From the NCBI RefSeq assembly GCF_900090245.1, contig NZ_FMDN01000004.1, positions 266,169 to 330,168 of the forward strand: a stretch of 64,000 bases of DNA. The letters are read 5' to 3'. Position 1 is the first letter of the stretch; every line of letters begins with the position of its first letter. The notes below the pieces were generated by a model. That model searched no databases and was not told where the DNA came from. It saw nothing but the letters and a program-made list of their open reading frames with translations. This DNA is from Micromonospora halophytica. Lineage in GTDB: Bacteria; Actinomycetota; Actinomycetes; Mycobacteriales; Micromonosporaceae. Positions 17,007 through 28,363 of the stretch are shown here, in pieces. A program made the translations under genes and the position numbers.

Positions 17007-17010
17007 GGCG
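16995..17010 (+). terminator. Small hairpin at the amidase stop
   Basis: CGCCTT (16995-17000) pairs exactly with AAGGCG (17005-17010) around a 4-nt loop and spans the TAA stop. It is short but well placed before the next promoter. Confidence 0.4.
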
Positions 17011-17014
17011 TTGC

Positions 17015-17022
17015 TTATATAA
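17015..17022. promoter_or_regulatory. TTATATAA palindrome in the ArsR promoter
   Basis: An 8-bp AT palindrome 23 bp before the ArsR start, in otherwise GC-rich DNA. It could be a -10 region or part of the autoregulatory ArsR operator. Confidence 0.35.
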
Positions 17023-17044
17023 CTCGGGATTGATAGAAAGAGCT

Positions 17045-17407
17045 GTGCACGCCTTCGACGTCCTCGGCGACCCGGTACGCCGCCGCATCCTGGAACTGCT
17101 GGCCCAGGGTGAACGGACCGCCGGTGGAGTCTGCGCGGTGATCCAGGAGGAGTTCGGCATCTCCCAGCCGGCCGTCTCGCAGCACCTGCGGGTGCTGCGG
17201 GACAACGGTTTCGCCACGGTGCGCCCGCAGGGCACCCGCCGCCTCTACGCCGTGGACCCGCGACCGCTGCGGGAGGTCGACGAGTGGCTGGCCGGCTTCC
17301 GTGGGTTCTGGGGCCCGAAGCTCGACGCCCTGTCCACCGAACTGGCCCGCGGCCGGCGCGAACGGCGTGTGCGCCCACCTACGAGCACACCCGAGGAGCA
17401 CCCATGA
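17045..17407 (+). CDS. ArsR-family transcriptional regulator
   Basis: A 120-residue winged-helix repressor: FDVLGDPVRRRILELLAQGE, ISQPAVSQHLRVLRDNGFAT (recognition helix) and QGTRRLYAVDPRPLREVDEW. It has no metal-binding Cys cluster, so it belongs to the non-metal ArsR type that is commonly paired with AHSA1/SRPBCC proteins, as here: the stop overlaps the AHSA1 start by 4 bp. GTG 17045 begins the conserved fold; TTG 17030 is possible. Likely autoregulated from the AT-rich stretch just upstream. Confidence 0.88.
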   Translation: MHAFDVLGDPVRRRILELLAQGERTAGGVCAVIQEEFGISQPAVSQHLRVLRDNGFATVRPQGTRRLYAVDPRPLREVDEWLAGFRGFWGPKLDALSTELARGRRERRVRPPTSTPEEHP

Positions 17408-18042
17408 CCGACGTCATCCACCAGATCAGCGCCGTACGACGCAGCGTCGGCAACCGGACGCTGGAGGCCGGCGAGGCCCGCGTGCTGACCATCAGCCAGA
17501 CGTACGACGCGCCGCTGGAGGACGTCTGGGACGCCTGCACCAGCGCCGAACGGATCCCCCGCTGGTTCCTGCCCATCTCCGGTGAGCTACGGCTGCACGG
17601 CCGCTTCCAGTTCGAGGGGAACGCCGGCGGCGTGATCCAGCGCTGCGACCCGCCGAAGAGCTTCAGCGCCACCTGGGAATACGGCGACGAGGTGAGCTGG
17701 ATCGAGGTGCGGCTGACCCCGGAGGGCGGCGGACGCACCCGGTTCGAACTGGAACACGTCGCGCACGTCGACGACGAGCGCTGGCTGCAGTTCGGTCCCG
17801 GCGCGGTGGGCGTCGGCTGGGACTCCGGCCTGCTCGGCCTCGCCTCCCACCTGGCCGCCGACGGCAGCGGGATCACCCCCGAGCAGGCCACCACCTGGAT
17901 GGCCTCCGACGAGGGGCGGCAGTTCTTCACCCTGGCCGGCGAGCGCTGGTGCGAGGCCGACATCGCCGGCGGCGCCGACCCGGAGGCCGCGCGGGCGGCC
18001 GCCGCGCGCACCATCGCCGCCTACACCGGCACGCCGGCCTGA
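17404..18042 (+). CDS. AHSA1/SRPBCC-domain protein
   Basis: A 212-residue START-like helix-grip protein of the activator-of-Hsp90-homology family. Typical segments are LTISQTYDAPLEDVWDACTS, IPRWFLPISGELRLHGRFQF, GNAGGVIQRCDPPKSFSATW and LEHVAHVDDERWLQFGPGAV. The ATG overlaps the ArsR stop. Such proteins bind hydrophobic ligands and are almost always regulated by their adjacent ArsR partner, but no specific ligand is known. Its C-terminal helix is somewhat extended relative to the minimal domain. Confidence 0.85.
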   Translation: MTDVIHQISAVRRSVGNRTLEAGEARVLTISQTYDAPLEDVWDACTSAERIPRWFLPISGELRLHGRFQFEGNAGGVIQRCDPPKSFSATWEYGDEVSWIEVRLTPEGGGRTRFELEHVAHVDDERWLQFGPGAVGVGWDSGLLGLASHLAADGSGITPEQATTWMASDEGRQFFTLAGERWCEADIAGGADPEAARAAAARTIAAYTGTPA

Positions 18043-18072
18043 CCGTCTCGCGCCGGCGCCGGGCCGTACCGC

Positions 18073-18107
18073 CACGCGGCCTGATCGGGGGTACGCCGGG
18101 CCGCGTG
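18073..18107 (+). terminator. 9-bp perfect inverted repeat after the AHSA1 gene
   Basis: CACGCGGCC (18073-18081) and GGCCGCGTG (18099-18107) flank a 17-nt loop, 30 bp past the stop. The rest of the gap to 18256 shows no gene. Confidence 0.5.
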
Positions 18108-18255
18108 ACAGGCGCGGCCCGGCGTCGCCCTCAGCCGCCGACCTGCCGGACCGCCGGACGTTACCGGCCGACGGCCGGCGGCCGGCGCGACGAGGCGGTT
18201 TCCGGCGCGGAAAACGGAGGGCGGGCTGTCGGTGGTCTCGGGGAGACTGTCCGGC

Positions 18256-18834
18256 ATGCCGCCACCGCGTACCGCCGAGGACCTCGTCGCCCTCGTCCGC
18301 AAAGGTCGGCGGCTGAAGTACCTCTGCTTCTGGGGGCACCGGCCACAGCGGGACGGCACCGTCGGCGCCGGTTGCCTGAGCCAGTGGTGGCCGGCCCCGT
18401 TCGAGGTGGACGGCCGGCGCTTCGCCACGGCCGAGCACTGGATGATGTGGCACAAGGCGGTGCTCTTCGGCGACGGGGAGACCGGGGAGCGCATCCTCGT
18501 CGCCGGGCACCCGCAGCGCGCCAAGGCGCTCGGCCGTCAGGTGCGCGGCTTCGACGAGGCCGTCTGGCAGACCCGGCGCTACGACATCGTGGTCGCCGGC
18601 AGCGTCGCCAAGTTCGGCCAGCACGACGACCTGCGGGCGTACCTGCTGGGCAGCGGGGACCGGGTGCTGGTCGAGGCGAGCCCGGTCGACCGGGTGTGGG
18701 GCGTCGGCCTGGCCGCCGACGACCCGCGCGCCGAGGACCCGACCCGCTGGCGCGGGCTCAACCTGCTCGGCTTCGCGCTGATGGAGGCGCGGGAGACGCT
18801 GCGTGACGCAGCGGCGTGCCGCGCCGGGCGGTAA
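18256..18834 (+). CDS. NADAR-family protein (ADP-ribose N-glycosidase type)
   Basis: A 192-residue YbiA/NADAR protein. Family signatures are YLCFWGHRP, LSQWWPAPFEVDGRRFATAE, HWMMWHKAVLFGD, VRGFDEAVWQTRRYDIVVAG and DRVWGVGLAADDPRA. Members hydrolyse N-glycosidic bonds in riboflavin precursors or remove ADP-ribose from modified guanine or NAD derivatives. ATG 18256 (MPPPRTAEDL) is preferred over ATG 18232. It runs toward the NUDIX gene 11 bp downstream, so the two may form a nucleotide-housekeeping pair. The precise substrate is not readable. Confidence 0.85.
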   Translation: MPPPRTAEDLVALVRKGRRLKYLCFWGHRPQRDGTVGAGCLSQWWPAPFEVDGRRFATAEHWMMWHKAVLFGDGETGERILVAGHPQRAKALGRQVRGFDEAVWQTRRYDIVVAGSVAKFGQHDDLRAYLLGSGDRVLVEASPVDRVWGVGLAADDPRAEDPTRWRGLNLLGFALMEARETLRDAAACRAGR

Positions 18835-18845
18835 CGTGCGGCGAC

Positions 18846-19355
18846 ATGACCGGCGTACCGTACTCGTACTGTTCCTACTGCGGCGTCGCCTATCCGGCGG
18901 ACGTGGCCTGGCCCCGGGTCTGCGCGGCCTGCGGCGAGACGGTCTGGCGCAACCCGCTGCCGGTCGCGGTGGCGCTACTGCCGGTGCGTACCGACGTCGG
19001 CCTCGGCCTGGTGGTGGTCCGCCGGGACATCGAGCCGGCACGCGGGCTGCTCGCCCTGCCCGGCGGCTTCATCGAGTACGGCGAGGAGTGGTCGCAGGCG
19101 CTGGTGCGGGAGTTGCGGGAGGAGACCGGCCTGGTCGACGACGCCGGCCAGGCGCGCCTGTTCGCCGTGCACGGCGCCCCGGCCGGCGGCACCATCATGA
19201 TCTTCGGTGAGCTGCCGGAACGGCCGGCGGCCGGGCTGCCCCCGTCGGCCCCGACCGAGGAGGCCACCGAATGGCTGGTCCTCACCGAGCCGGTGGAGCT
19301 GGCCTTCTCCACCCACACCCGCGCGATGGCCGACTTCTTCGCCCGCCACCGCTGA
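18846..19355 (+). CDS. NUDIX hydrolase with N-terminal zinc ribbon
   Basis: A 169-residue NUDIX protein. The N-terminus has a CxxC...CxxC zinc ribbon (YCSYCGVAY and VCAACGE), and the NUDIX box reads GGFIEYGEEWSQALVRELRE then ETGL with the metal-binding REXXEE core. Zinc-ribbon NUDIX proteins resemble NADH pyrophosphatase-type enzymes, although this one is shorter. It follows the NADAR gene by 11 bp. A long perfect hairpin after the stop separates it from the convergent xylanase gene. Substrate unknown; a nucleotide diphosphate linked to another moiety is expected. Confidence 0.88.
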   Translation: MTGVPYSYCSYCGVAYPADVAWPRVCAACGETVWRNPLPVAVALLPVRTDVGLGLVVVRRDIEPARGLLALPGGFIEYGEEWSQALVRELREETGLVDDAGQARLFAVHGAPAGGTIMIFGELPERPAAGLPPSAPTEEATEWLVLTEPVELAFSTHTRAMADFFARHR

Positions 19356-19383
19356 CCCGCCGGGCACCGCGCCCGGGTCGGGC

Positions 19384-19428
19384 ATGAGGTTGGTGGTACG
19401 ACACGCCGTGTCGTACCACCAACCTCAT
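19384..19428. terminator. 45-bp near-perfect palindrome (22-1-22) between convergent genes
   Basis: Bases 19384-19405 are the exact reverse complement of 19407-19428, leaving a single-base centre at 19406; the arms begin ATGAGGTTGGTGGTACGAC. It lies between the NUDIX and xylanase stops and fits a bidirectional terminator, though stem length and loop size are extreme. Confidence 0.75.
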
Positions 19429-19508
19429 GGTTCCGGGCGCGGCTCACGGGCGGAGCCGGTGCGGGTGGCCGACGCGGCGGGTGCGCTCCGCCGCGCCGGG
19501 CCGCAGGG

Positions 19509-23029
<3,521 letters not shown>

Positions 23030-23087
23030 GGTTCGGCGGAACGGGTGGCCGGGTCACCACGACCCGGCCGCCGTTCCTCTGGCACGA

Positions 23088-23104
23088 AACTGGTCCAACC
23101 AGTT
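23088..23104. promoter_or_regulatory. FadR/GntR-type operator AACTGGT-CCA-ACCAGTT
   Basis: A perfect 7-3-7 palindrome 34 bp before the FadR-type regulator start. It closely matches the FadR-subfamily consensus TGGTNNNACCA, so autoregulation of the regulator-lipid operon is likely. Confidence 0.8.
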
Positions 23105-23138
23105 GACGGGTTGATGTGTCTGCCGCCACACTGCTGCC

Positions 23139-23864
23139 GTGGCCTTCGTCCCCGTCCCCCGCAGCTCCGTCTCCGACCACGTCTTCGCCCAGCTCCGCGA
23201 CGCCATCGTCAGCGGGCGCTACCGCCCCGACGACCCCCTGCCCGGCGAACGGGAGCTGGCCGCGGCGTTCGCCGTCAACCGGCACGCCGTCCGGGAGGCG
23301 CTGCGCCGGCTCCAGCAGCTCGGCCTGCTACGGGTCAGCCAGGGCGGCGCGACCCGGGTGCTCGACTGGCGCGAGCACGCCGGGCTCGACCTGGCCCTCT
23401 CGCTCGCCCAGTCCGGCGACGTGCTGCCGGTCGACAACCTGGTGCGGGACATGCTGGAGATGCGGGCCTGCATCGGTGTCGACGCCGCCCGGCTCTGCGC
23501 CGAGCGGGCCGACGCGACGCTGCGACGCACCGTCGTCCGCACCGTCGAGGAGATCGCCGCGCTCGCCCCCGACCTGCACAACATGGACGAGGCGAACATC
23601 GCGCTCTGGCGACACGTCGTCAACGGCTCCGGCAACACCGCGTACCTGCTGGCCTTCAACAGCCTGGTAGCCGGGGCGGTGGCCGTCGGCGAGGTGCCGC
23701 CCGAGCGGCGGGCCGCCGAACTGCTGGACGTCGCCGGGCACCGCCGCCTCGCCGAGGCGATCGCCGACGGGCGGGGCACCGACGCCGCCCGGGAGGCGCA
23801 CGCCCTGCTCACCGCCGCCCTCACCACCCCCACCACTCCACCGGAAAGGGAATGCCGAGCATGA
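23139..23864 (+). CDS. FadR-subfamily GntR transcriptional regulator
   Basis: A 241-residue regulator. The N-terminal wHTH is SSVSDHVFAQLRDAIVSGRY, LPGERELAAAFAVNRHAVRE and ALRRLQQLGLLRVSQGGATR. The C-terminal all-helical FCD domain provides the effector pocket, with metal-ligand-like residues in WRHVVNGSGN and AGHRRLAEAI. A matching palindromic operator stands just upstream. The stop overlaps the sterol-desaturase-family gene (ATGA), and that gene in turn overlaps a lysoplasmalogenase gene, so the inducer is probably a fatty acid or ether-lipid metabolite. Confidence 0.9.
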   Translation: MAFVPVPRSSVSDHVFAQLRDAIVSGRYRPDDPLPGERELAAAFAVNRHAVREALRRLQQLGLLRVSQGGATRVLDWREHAGLDLALSLAQSGDVLPVDNLVRDMLEMRACIGVDAARLCAERADATLRRTVVRTVEEIAALAPDLHNMDEANIALWRHVVNGSGNTAYLLAFNSLVAGAVAVGEVPPERRAAELLDVAGHRRLAEAIADGRGTDAAREAHALLTAALTTPTTPPERECRA

Positions 23865-24709
23865 TCCCCGCCGTGCTCTACGCCGTACCGGCGTTCCTGC
23901 TGCTCATCGTCGTCGAAGCGTGGTCGTACCGGTTCGCCCCGGACGACGACGAACGCGGCTACGAGCTGCGCGACACCACCACCAGCCTCACCATGGGCGC
24001 CGGCAGCCAGGTGATCGGCTTCCCCTGGAAGCTGCTCACCGTCGGCCTCTACGCGGCGGCCTGGACCGTCGCGCCGGTGCAGCTCTCCCCCACCAGCGTC
24101 TGGACCTGGGTGCTGCTCTTCTTCGCCGACGACCTGGCCTACTACTGGTTCCACCGGGTCCACCACGAGGTGCGGTTCTTCTGGGCCGGGCACGTGGTGC
24201 ACCACTCCAGCCAGTTCTTCAACCTCTCCACCGCGCTGCGGCAGAGCTGGACGCCGATGACCTCGCTGCCGTTCTGGCTCGGCCTGGCGCTGCTCGGCAT
24301 CCCGCCGTGGATGATCTTCCTGCAGCAGTCGATCAGCCTGCTCTACCAGTTCTTCCTGCACACCGAGCGGGTCGACCGGCTCCCCCGGCCGATCGAGTTC
24401 ATCTTCAACACCCCGTCGCACCACCGGGTCCACCACGGCGCGAACGCCGAGTACCTGGACCGCAACTACGGCGGCATCCTGATCATCTGGGACCGGCTCT
24501 TCGGCAGCTTCGAGCCGGAACGTTCCACCGTCCGGTACGGGCTGACCAAGAACATCACCACGTACAACCCGTTGCGGGTGGCCACCCACGAGTACGCCGC
24601 CATCTGGGCCGACCTGCGCTCGGCCAGCTCCTGGCGGCACCGGCTGGGCTACCTGTTCGGCCGGCCCGGTTGGCAGCCGGCCTCGCCGCAGCCGGCGGTC
24701 AGTCGATGA
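23861..24709 (+). CDS. Sterol desaturase/fatty acid hydroxylase-family membrane protein
   Basis: A 282-residue integral membrane di-iron oxygenase with several hydrophobic helices. Its histidine clusters are WFHRVHHEVRF, WAGHVVHHSS, FLHTERV and SHHRVHHGAN, matching the HxxxH/HxxHH/HxxHH pattern. The family hydroxylates or desaturates sterols, fatty acids or alkylglycerols (as in alkylglycerol monooxygenase). ATG 23861 overlaps the regulator stop and lies 10 nt after GGAAAGGG. Being coupled to a lysoplasmalogenase, ether-lipid cleavage is an attractive but unproven role. Confidence 0.87.
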   Translation: MIPAVLYAVPAFLLLIVVEAWSYRFAPDDDERGYELRDTTTSLTMGAGSQVIGFPWKLLTVGLYAAAWTVAPVQLSPTSVWTWVLLFFADDLAYYWFHRVHHEVRFFWAGHVVHHSSQFFNLSTALRQSWTPMTSLPFWLGLALLGIPPWMIFLQQSISLLYQFFLHTERVDRLPRPIEFIFNTPSHHRVHHGANAEYLDRNYGGILIIWDRLFGSFEPERSTVRYGLTKNITTYNPLRVATHEYAAIWADLRSASSWRHRLGYLFGRPGWQPASPQPAVSR

Positions 24710-25371
24710 GGCGGCTCTGGCCCTGGCTGTTCGGGCTGGTCGTGGCCGTCGAGCTGACCGGCGTCACGCTCGACGTACCGGCGTTGCAGTGGGCGGCGAA
24801 GCCGCTGCTCGCGCCGCTGCTGCTGGTCCTGCTGCTGGGCGTACGCCGACAGTGGGACCTGGTCGCGACCGGGCTGGTGTTCGCGACGGCGGGTGACGTG
24901 GCGCTGCTGCTGCCCGGCACCACCGCGTTCCTGGTCGGGATGGGCTGCTTCCTCGGCACCCAACTGGCCTTCCTCACCGCGTTCCTGCGACACCGGCGGG
25001 CCCCGCTGGTGGTCTTCGCCGGCTACCTGGTGCTCTGGGCGGCGGCGAACGCGCTGCTCTGGGGGCAACTGGGCGACCTGCGGCTGCCGGTGCTCGGCTA
25101 CAGCCTGGCGCTGTGCCTGATGGCCGCCGCCGCGGCCGGGGTGTCCCGGCGGGCGGCGGCCGGCGGGGCGCTCTTCCTCCTCTCCGACCTGCTGATCGGT
25201 GTCGGCGCGGCGGGGGTCGAGCTGCCCGGGCGCGGACCGCTGGTGATGGTCACGTACATCGCCGCGCTCTACCTCATCACCACTGCCTGGGCCCGGCTCG
25301 ACGAGCCCGAGGGTCGTGCCGGGTCAGCGTCCGGGGCCCTGGCCCGGACGGGGCCCGCGATCGGCGCCTGA
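24706..25371 (+). CDS. YhhN/TMEM86-family lysoplasmalogenase-like protein
   Basis: A 221-residue multi-span membrane protein of the YhhN family, whose characterised members hydrolyse the vinyl-ether bond of lysoplasmalogens. It has about seven to eight hydrophobic helices, and the conserved acidic positions occur in FATAGDVALLLPG and FLLSDLLIGVG. The ATG overlaps the sterol-desaturase-family stop, making it the third cistron under the FadR-type operator. A long hairpin follows. Plasmalogens are uncommon in aerobic actinomycetes, so the physiological ether lipid is an open question. Confidence 0.85.
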   Translation: MRRLWPWLFGLVVAVELTGVTLDVPALQWAAKPLLAPLLLVLLLGVRRQWDLVATGLVFATAGDVALLLPGTTAFLVGMGCFLGTQLAFLTAFLRHRRAPLVVFAGYLVLWAAANALLWGQLGDLRLPVLGYSLALCLMAAAAAGVSRRAAAGGALFLLSDLLIGVGAAGVELPGRGPLVMVTYIAALYLITTAWARLDEPEGRAGSASGALARTGPAIGA

Positions 25372-25380
25372 TCGACTCGC

Positions 25381-25430
25381 TTTGCGGCGTGTCGGGTGTC
25401 CGAGTGTGCTGACACCCGACACGCCGCAAA
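25381..25430. terminator. Perfect 20-bp inverted repeat between convergent genes
   Basis: TTTGCGGCGTGTCGGGTGTC (25381-25400) and its exact complement (25411-25430) flank a 10-nt loop, between the lysoplasmalogenase and acyl-CoA dehydrogenase stops. A bidirectional terminator is likely. Confidence 0.75.
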
Positions 25431-25465
25431 CCGTGGGCCGATCCGGCCCGGCGGGACCATGTCCG

Positions 25466-27181
25466 TCAGGGGGTCATCTCGTAGGCGCCGGAGAGGGCGG
25501 TGACCTGGGTCCAGACCCGGGCGGTGCGCTCGGGGTCGGTGACCGGGCGACGGACGTGGGCCAGCGCCCAGGCCGCCTGCGCCTCGGTGGTGGCCGTCTT
25601 GCCGTGCAGCTCGGTGGCGTGACCGGAGAAGTCCCGGACCAGCACGTCGAAGATCTCGTCGAGCAGGTCGGCGTCGAGGCCGGTCAGCTCGGCCTGCTCC
25701 AGGATCAGCTGCCCGTAGACCACCAGCGCGAAGAGCTGCCCGAGGGCGAGCAGGAAGTCCAGGTCGCGCTGCTGCTCCTCACTCGGGGCATGGGCGGCGA
25801 GCAGCGCGCAGAGCCCGTCGGCCTGCTCGGTGAAGCGGGCCACGTTCGGCACGTCGGCGTGCGCGCCGTACGCGGCCCGCCAGTCGTGGAAGCGGATCGC
25901 GCCGAGACCCCGCGCCGGGCCCTGCCGGAACAGGAACTCGTCGTCGGCCGGGTCGTGCCGGGTCGGCACCGGCGCGAACTCGGCCGGGGCGAAGAGGTAG
26001 TTCGCCATGAACTTCAGGATCAGGGCCAGGTTGACGTGCACGGTGCCTTCGAGCTTGGGCAGGCCGCGGATGTCCCGGGCGGCCTTGTCGAAGTAGGTGT
26101 CCGCCTCGAAGCCCTTGGCGGCGATGACGTCCCAGAGCAGGTCGATCACCTTCTCGCCCTCGGTGGTCACCTTCATCTTGGTCATCGGGTTGAACAGCAG
26201 GTAGCGGCGGTCGTCCGGCCCGGCCGAACGGAAGTAGTCCACCGCCCGGTCGCTGAACAGCTTCATCGCCACCAGGCGGACGTACGCGTCGGTCAGCTCC
26301 CGCCGCACGTGCGGGAAGTCGGTGACCCGCCGGCCGTAGAGGACCCGGTTGTGGGCGTGGGTGACCGCCTCGAACATGGCGTGCTCGCAGATGCCGACGG
26401 AGGCGGTGCAGAGGTTGAACTTGCCCACGTTGACGGTGTTGAGCGCGGCGTCGAAGGCCGCCTTGCCGGTGTGCAGCACGTCCTCGGCGCGCACCGGGTA
26501 GTCCTCCAGCCGGAACTCGCTGACGAACATCTGCGCGTTGACCACGTTGCGCACCAGCCGGTACGCCGGGTGCCGGCTGTCGGCGGCGAAGAAGACGTAC
26601 CCGTCGGGGCCCTCGACGTCGGCCCGACGGCCGAAGACGGAGACCAGGCCGGCGACGTTGCCGTTGCCGATGTAGTACTTGCCGCCGGTGGCCCGGAAAC
26701 CGCCGGAGCCGTCGGGGGTGAGCAGCATGTCGGTGGAGTAGATGTCGGCGCCGTGACTGCGCTCGGAGAGGCCGAAGGCCATCACGTGGCCGGTGTCGAG
26801 CAGCTCGGCGGCGCGGGCCCGGGCGGCGGCGTTGTCGCTCTGCCAGACCGGGCCGAGGCCCAGGACGGTGACCTGCCAGGTGTACCAGTAGCCGAGGCCG
26901 TAGAAGCCGAGCACCTCGCTGAGCGCGGCGTTGCGGGCGGTGTCCCAGCGCTTGGCCGGGTCGCCGCCGCCGTCGGCGGCCGGGGTGCAGAAGGCGGCAA
27001 AGAGGCCGGACTTGGCGGCGAAGTCGAGGAAGTCGCCGTACCAGTCGTGCCGGTTGTAGCTGTCGACCAACGCCTTCTTGCCGCGCTGCTCGAAGAAGTC
27101 GACGGTGGCGCGCAGCAGCCGCCGGGACTCGTCGTCGAGGTGGGCGGGGTCGTAGGTGCGGGGGTTCAGCAACACGGACAT
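25466..27181 (-). CDS. Acyl-CoA dehydrogenase-family flavoprotein
   Basis: A 571-residue acyl-CoA dehydrogenase, longer than the usual 380-residue form and without the fused helicase-like insert of AidB. Recognisable parts are FFEQRGKKALVDSYNRHDWY, MAFGLSERSHGADIYSTDML (the flavin/substrate loop), GGKYYIGNGNVAGLVSVFGR and the C-terminal helical domain around LFNPMTKMKVTTEGEKVIDL. It may act on long-chain or branched substrates. It is transcribed 14 bp after a PadR-type regulator, its likely repressor, and ends at the bidirectional hairpin. Confidence 0.88.
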   Translation of the reverse strand: MSVLLNPRTYDPAHLDDESRRLLRATVDFFEQRGKKALVDSYNRHDWYGDFLDFAAKSGLFAAFCTPAADGGGDPAKRWDTARNAALSEVLGFYGLGYWYTWQVTVLGLGPVWQSDNAAARARAAELLDTGHVMAFGLSERSHGADIYSTDMLLTPDGSGGFRATGGKYYIGNGNVAGLVSVFGRRADVEGPDGYVFFAADSRHPAYRLVRNVVNAQMFVSEFRLEDYPVRAEDVLHTGKAAFDAALNTVNVGKFNLCTASVGICEHAMFEAVTHAHNRVLYGRRVTDFPHVRRELTDAYVRLVAMKLFSDRAVDYFRSAGPDDRRYLLFNPMTKMKVTTEGEKVIDLLWDVIAAKGFEADTYFDKAARDIRGLPKLEGTVHVNLALILKFMANYLFAPAEFAPVPTRHDPADDEFLFRQGPARGLGAIRFHDWRAAYGAHADVPNVARFTEQADGLCALLAAHAPSEEQQRDLDFLLALGQLFALVVYGQLILEQAELTGLDADLLDEIFDVLVRDFSGHATELHGKTATTEAQAAWALAHVRRPVTDPERTARVWTQVTALSGAYEMTP

Positions 27182-27195
27182 GCGGGCGTCCTTCC

Positions 27196-27756
27196 TCAGG
27201 GGGTGGGGCGGTCGAGGTCGCGCAGGGTGGCCAGGACGTCGTCGAGCCAGGCCAGCACCATCCGCTCGTACGCGATGCCGCCGCGCAGCACGACGTGCTG
27301 GAGGGCGGCGCGGGCGTCGGGGTCGGCGGGGTCGGGGAAGTCGCGGCGCTCACCGGCGAGGTAGCGGGCGAGGACCGCCTCGTGGTCGGCCCGGTAGCGC
27401 TCGACCTCGGCGACGAGCGCGGCGCGGCCGGCCGGGTCGGCGAAGGCCGCGCCGCGGATCTTCACGGCCAGCTCGTGCCGGACCGCCTCGGGCTGCACGG
27501 GCGCGTGCAGCCACTCGGCGAGGGCGGCCCGCCCGGGCGGCGCGGCGGACCAGCGCCGCTTGTCCGGCCGGCCCTCCTGCCCGACCTGTTCGGCGGTGAC
27601 CCAGCCGTCGGCCTCCATCCGCTTGAGCACCCGGTAGATCTGCTGGTGGGTGGCCGTCCAGAACCGGCCGATGGAGCGGTCGAAGCGCCGGGCCAGCTCG
27701 TATCCGGACGCCGGCTGCTCCAGCAGGGCGACCAGGATCGCGTGTTCGAGGGCCAT
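27196..27756 (-). CDS. PadR-family transcriptional regulator
   Basis: A 186-residue PadR regulator: the N-terminal wHTH MALEHAILVALLEQPASGYE, FWTATHQQIYRVLKRMEADG and GRPDKRRWSAAPPGRAAL is followed by a C-terminal dimerisation coil rich in Arg and Glu. ATG 27756 lies 12 bp from a perfect TTGCATAG-type palindrome, so it is autoregulated and should co-regulate the acyl-CoA dehydrogenase gene downstream. The ligand is unknown; the partner suggests an acyl or aromatic acid. Confidence 0.9.
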   Translation of the reverse strand: MALEHAILVALLEQPASGYELARRFDRSIGRFWTATHQQIYRVLKRMEADGWVTAEQVGQEGRPDKRRWSAAPPGRAALAEWLHAPVQPEAVRHELAVKIRGAAFADPAGRAALVAEVERYRADHEAVLARYLAGERRDFPDPADPDARAALQHVVLRGGIAYERMVLAWLDDVLATLRDLDRPTP

Positions 27757-27768
27757 GCCGGCATCCTG

Positions 27769-27788
27769 CTATGCAACGAGTTGCATAG
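27769..27788. promoter_or_regulatory. PadR operator CTATGCAA-CGAG-TTGCATAG
   Basis: A perfect 8-4-8 palindrome just upstream of the PadR start. ATGCAA/TTGCAT half-sites fit the PadR family; binding would block the promoter of the PadR-dehydrogenase operon. Confidence 0.75.
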
Positions 27789-27973
27789 GCAAGGTGTCAG
27801 GGGCATCCGTCACACGGCGACCCCGCGCTCCCCGCAGGGATGCGCGGCCGCCCGGCCCGCGGGAGTGGGGCGGCGGGCACGAACCGCGCGACGTGGCGAG
27901 GACCACCCGCGCCGGAGGTTTGGCGTACGGCACGCCGGGAGACTGTCCTCCGGTGCGAACAGAGGGGGAAACC

Positions 27974-28273
27974 GTGTCCGAGCAGACCCGACCGCAGTCG
28001 CGAACAGCGCCCGCCGGGGTGACCGACCCGCTGCTGTGGCGGCTCGCCGCCGATGTGGCGCAGGCGCACCAGCCGGACCGGACGGGGCACTGCGACAATC
28101 TGCTCTGCGCCCGTCAGGAGTGGCCCTGCGAGGCCGCCCGCAACGCACGACGGGCCCTGGAGATGTCCGGCGTCACGGCGGAGGAGACCGCCGCGCCGCG
28201 CCGGGCGGAGTCGGAGCGGCCCCTGCCCGCCCCACCGCACCGCCGCTCGCGTGCCGCCGCCGAGGCGGCCTGA
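27974..28273 (+). CDS. Small hypothetical protein with Cys-rich core
   Basis: A 99-residue protein of unknown function. The middle reads DPLLWRLAADVAQAHQPDRT, GHCDNLLCARQEWPCEAARN, with three Cys and a His spaced like a small metal site (HC-x4-C-x5-C). The flanks are polar and basic. GTG 27974 follows AGAGGGGGA. I have the impression that similar small proteins recur in Micromonosporaceae, but I cannot name a family. It is monocistronic between the PadR operator and a convergent lipoprotein gene. Confidence 0.6.
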   Translation: MSEQTRPQSRTAPAGVTDPLLWRLAADVAQAHQPDRTGHCDNLLCARQEWPCEAARNARRALEMSGVTAEETAAPRRAESERPLPAPPHRRSRAAAEAA

Positions 28274-28363
28274 TCCCTCGACCGCCGACCGGGCCGGGGC
28301 GACGCCGACGACCCGGCGTCCGCGTGCCCGGACCGCGCCCGTGACCGGCGACGCGCGGCCCGG

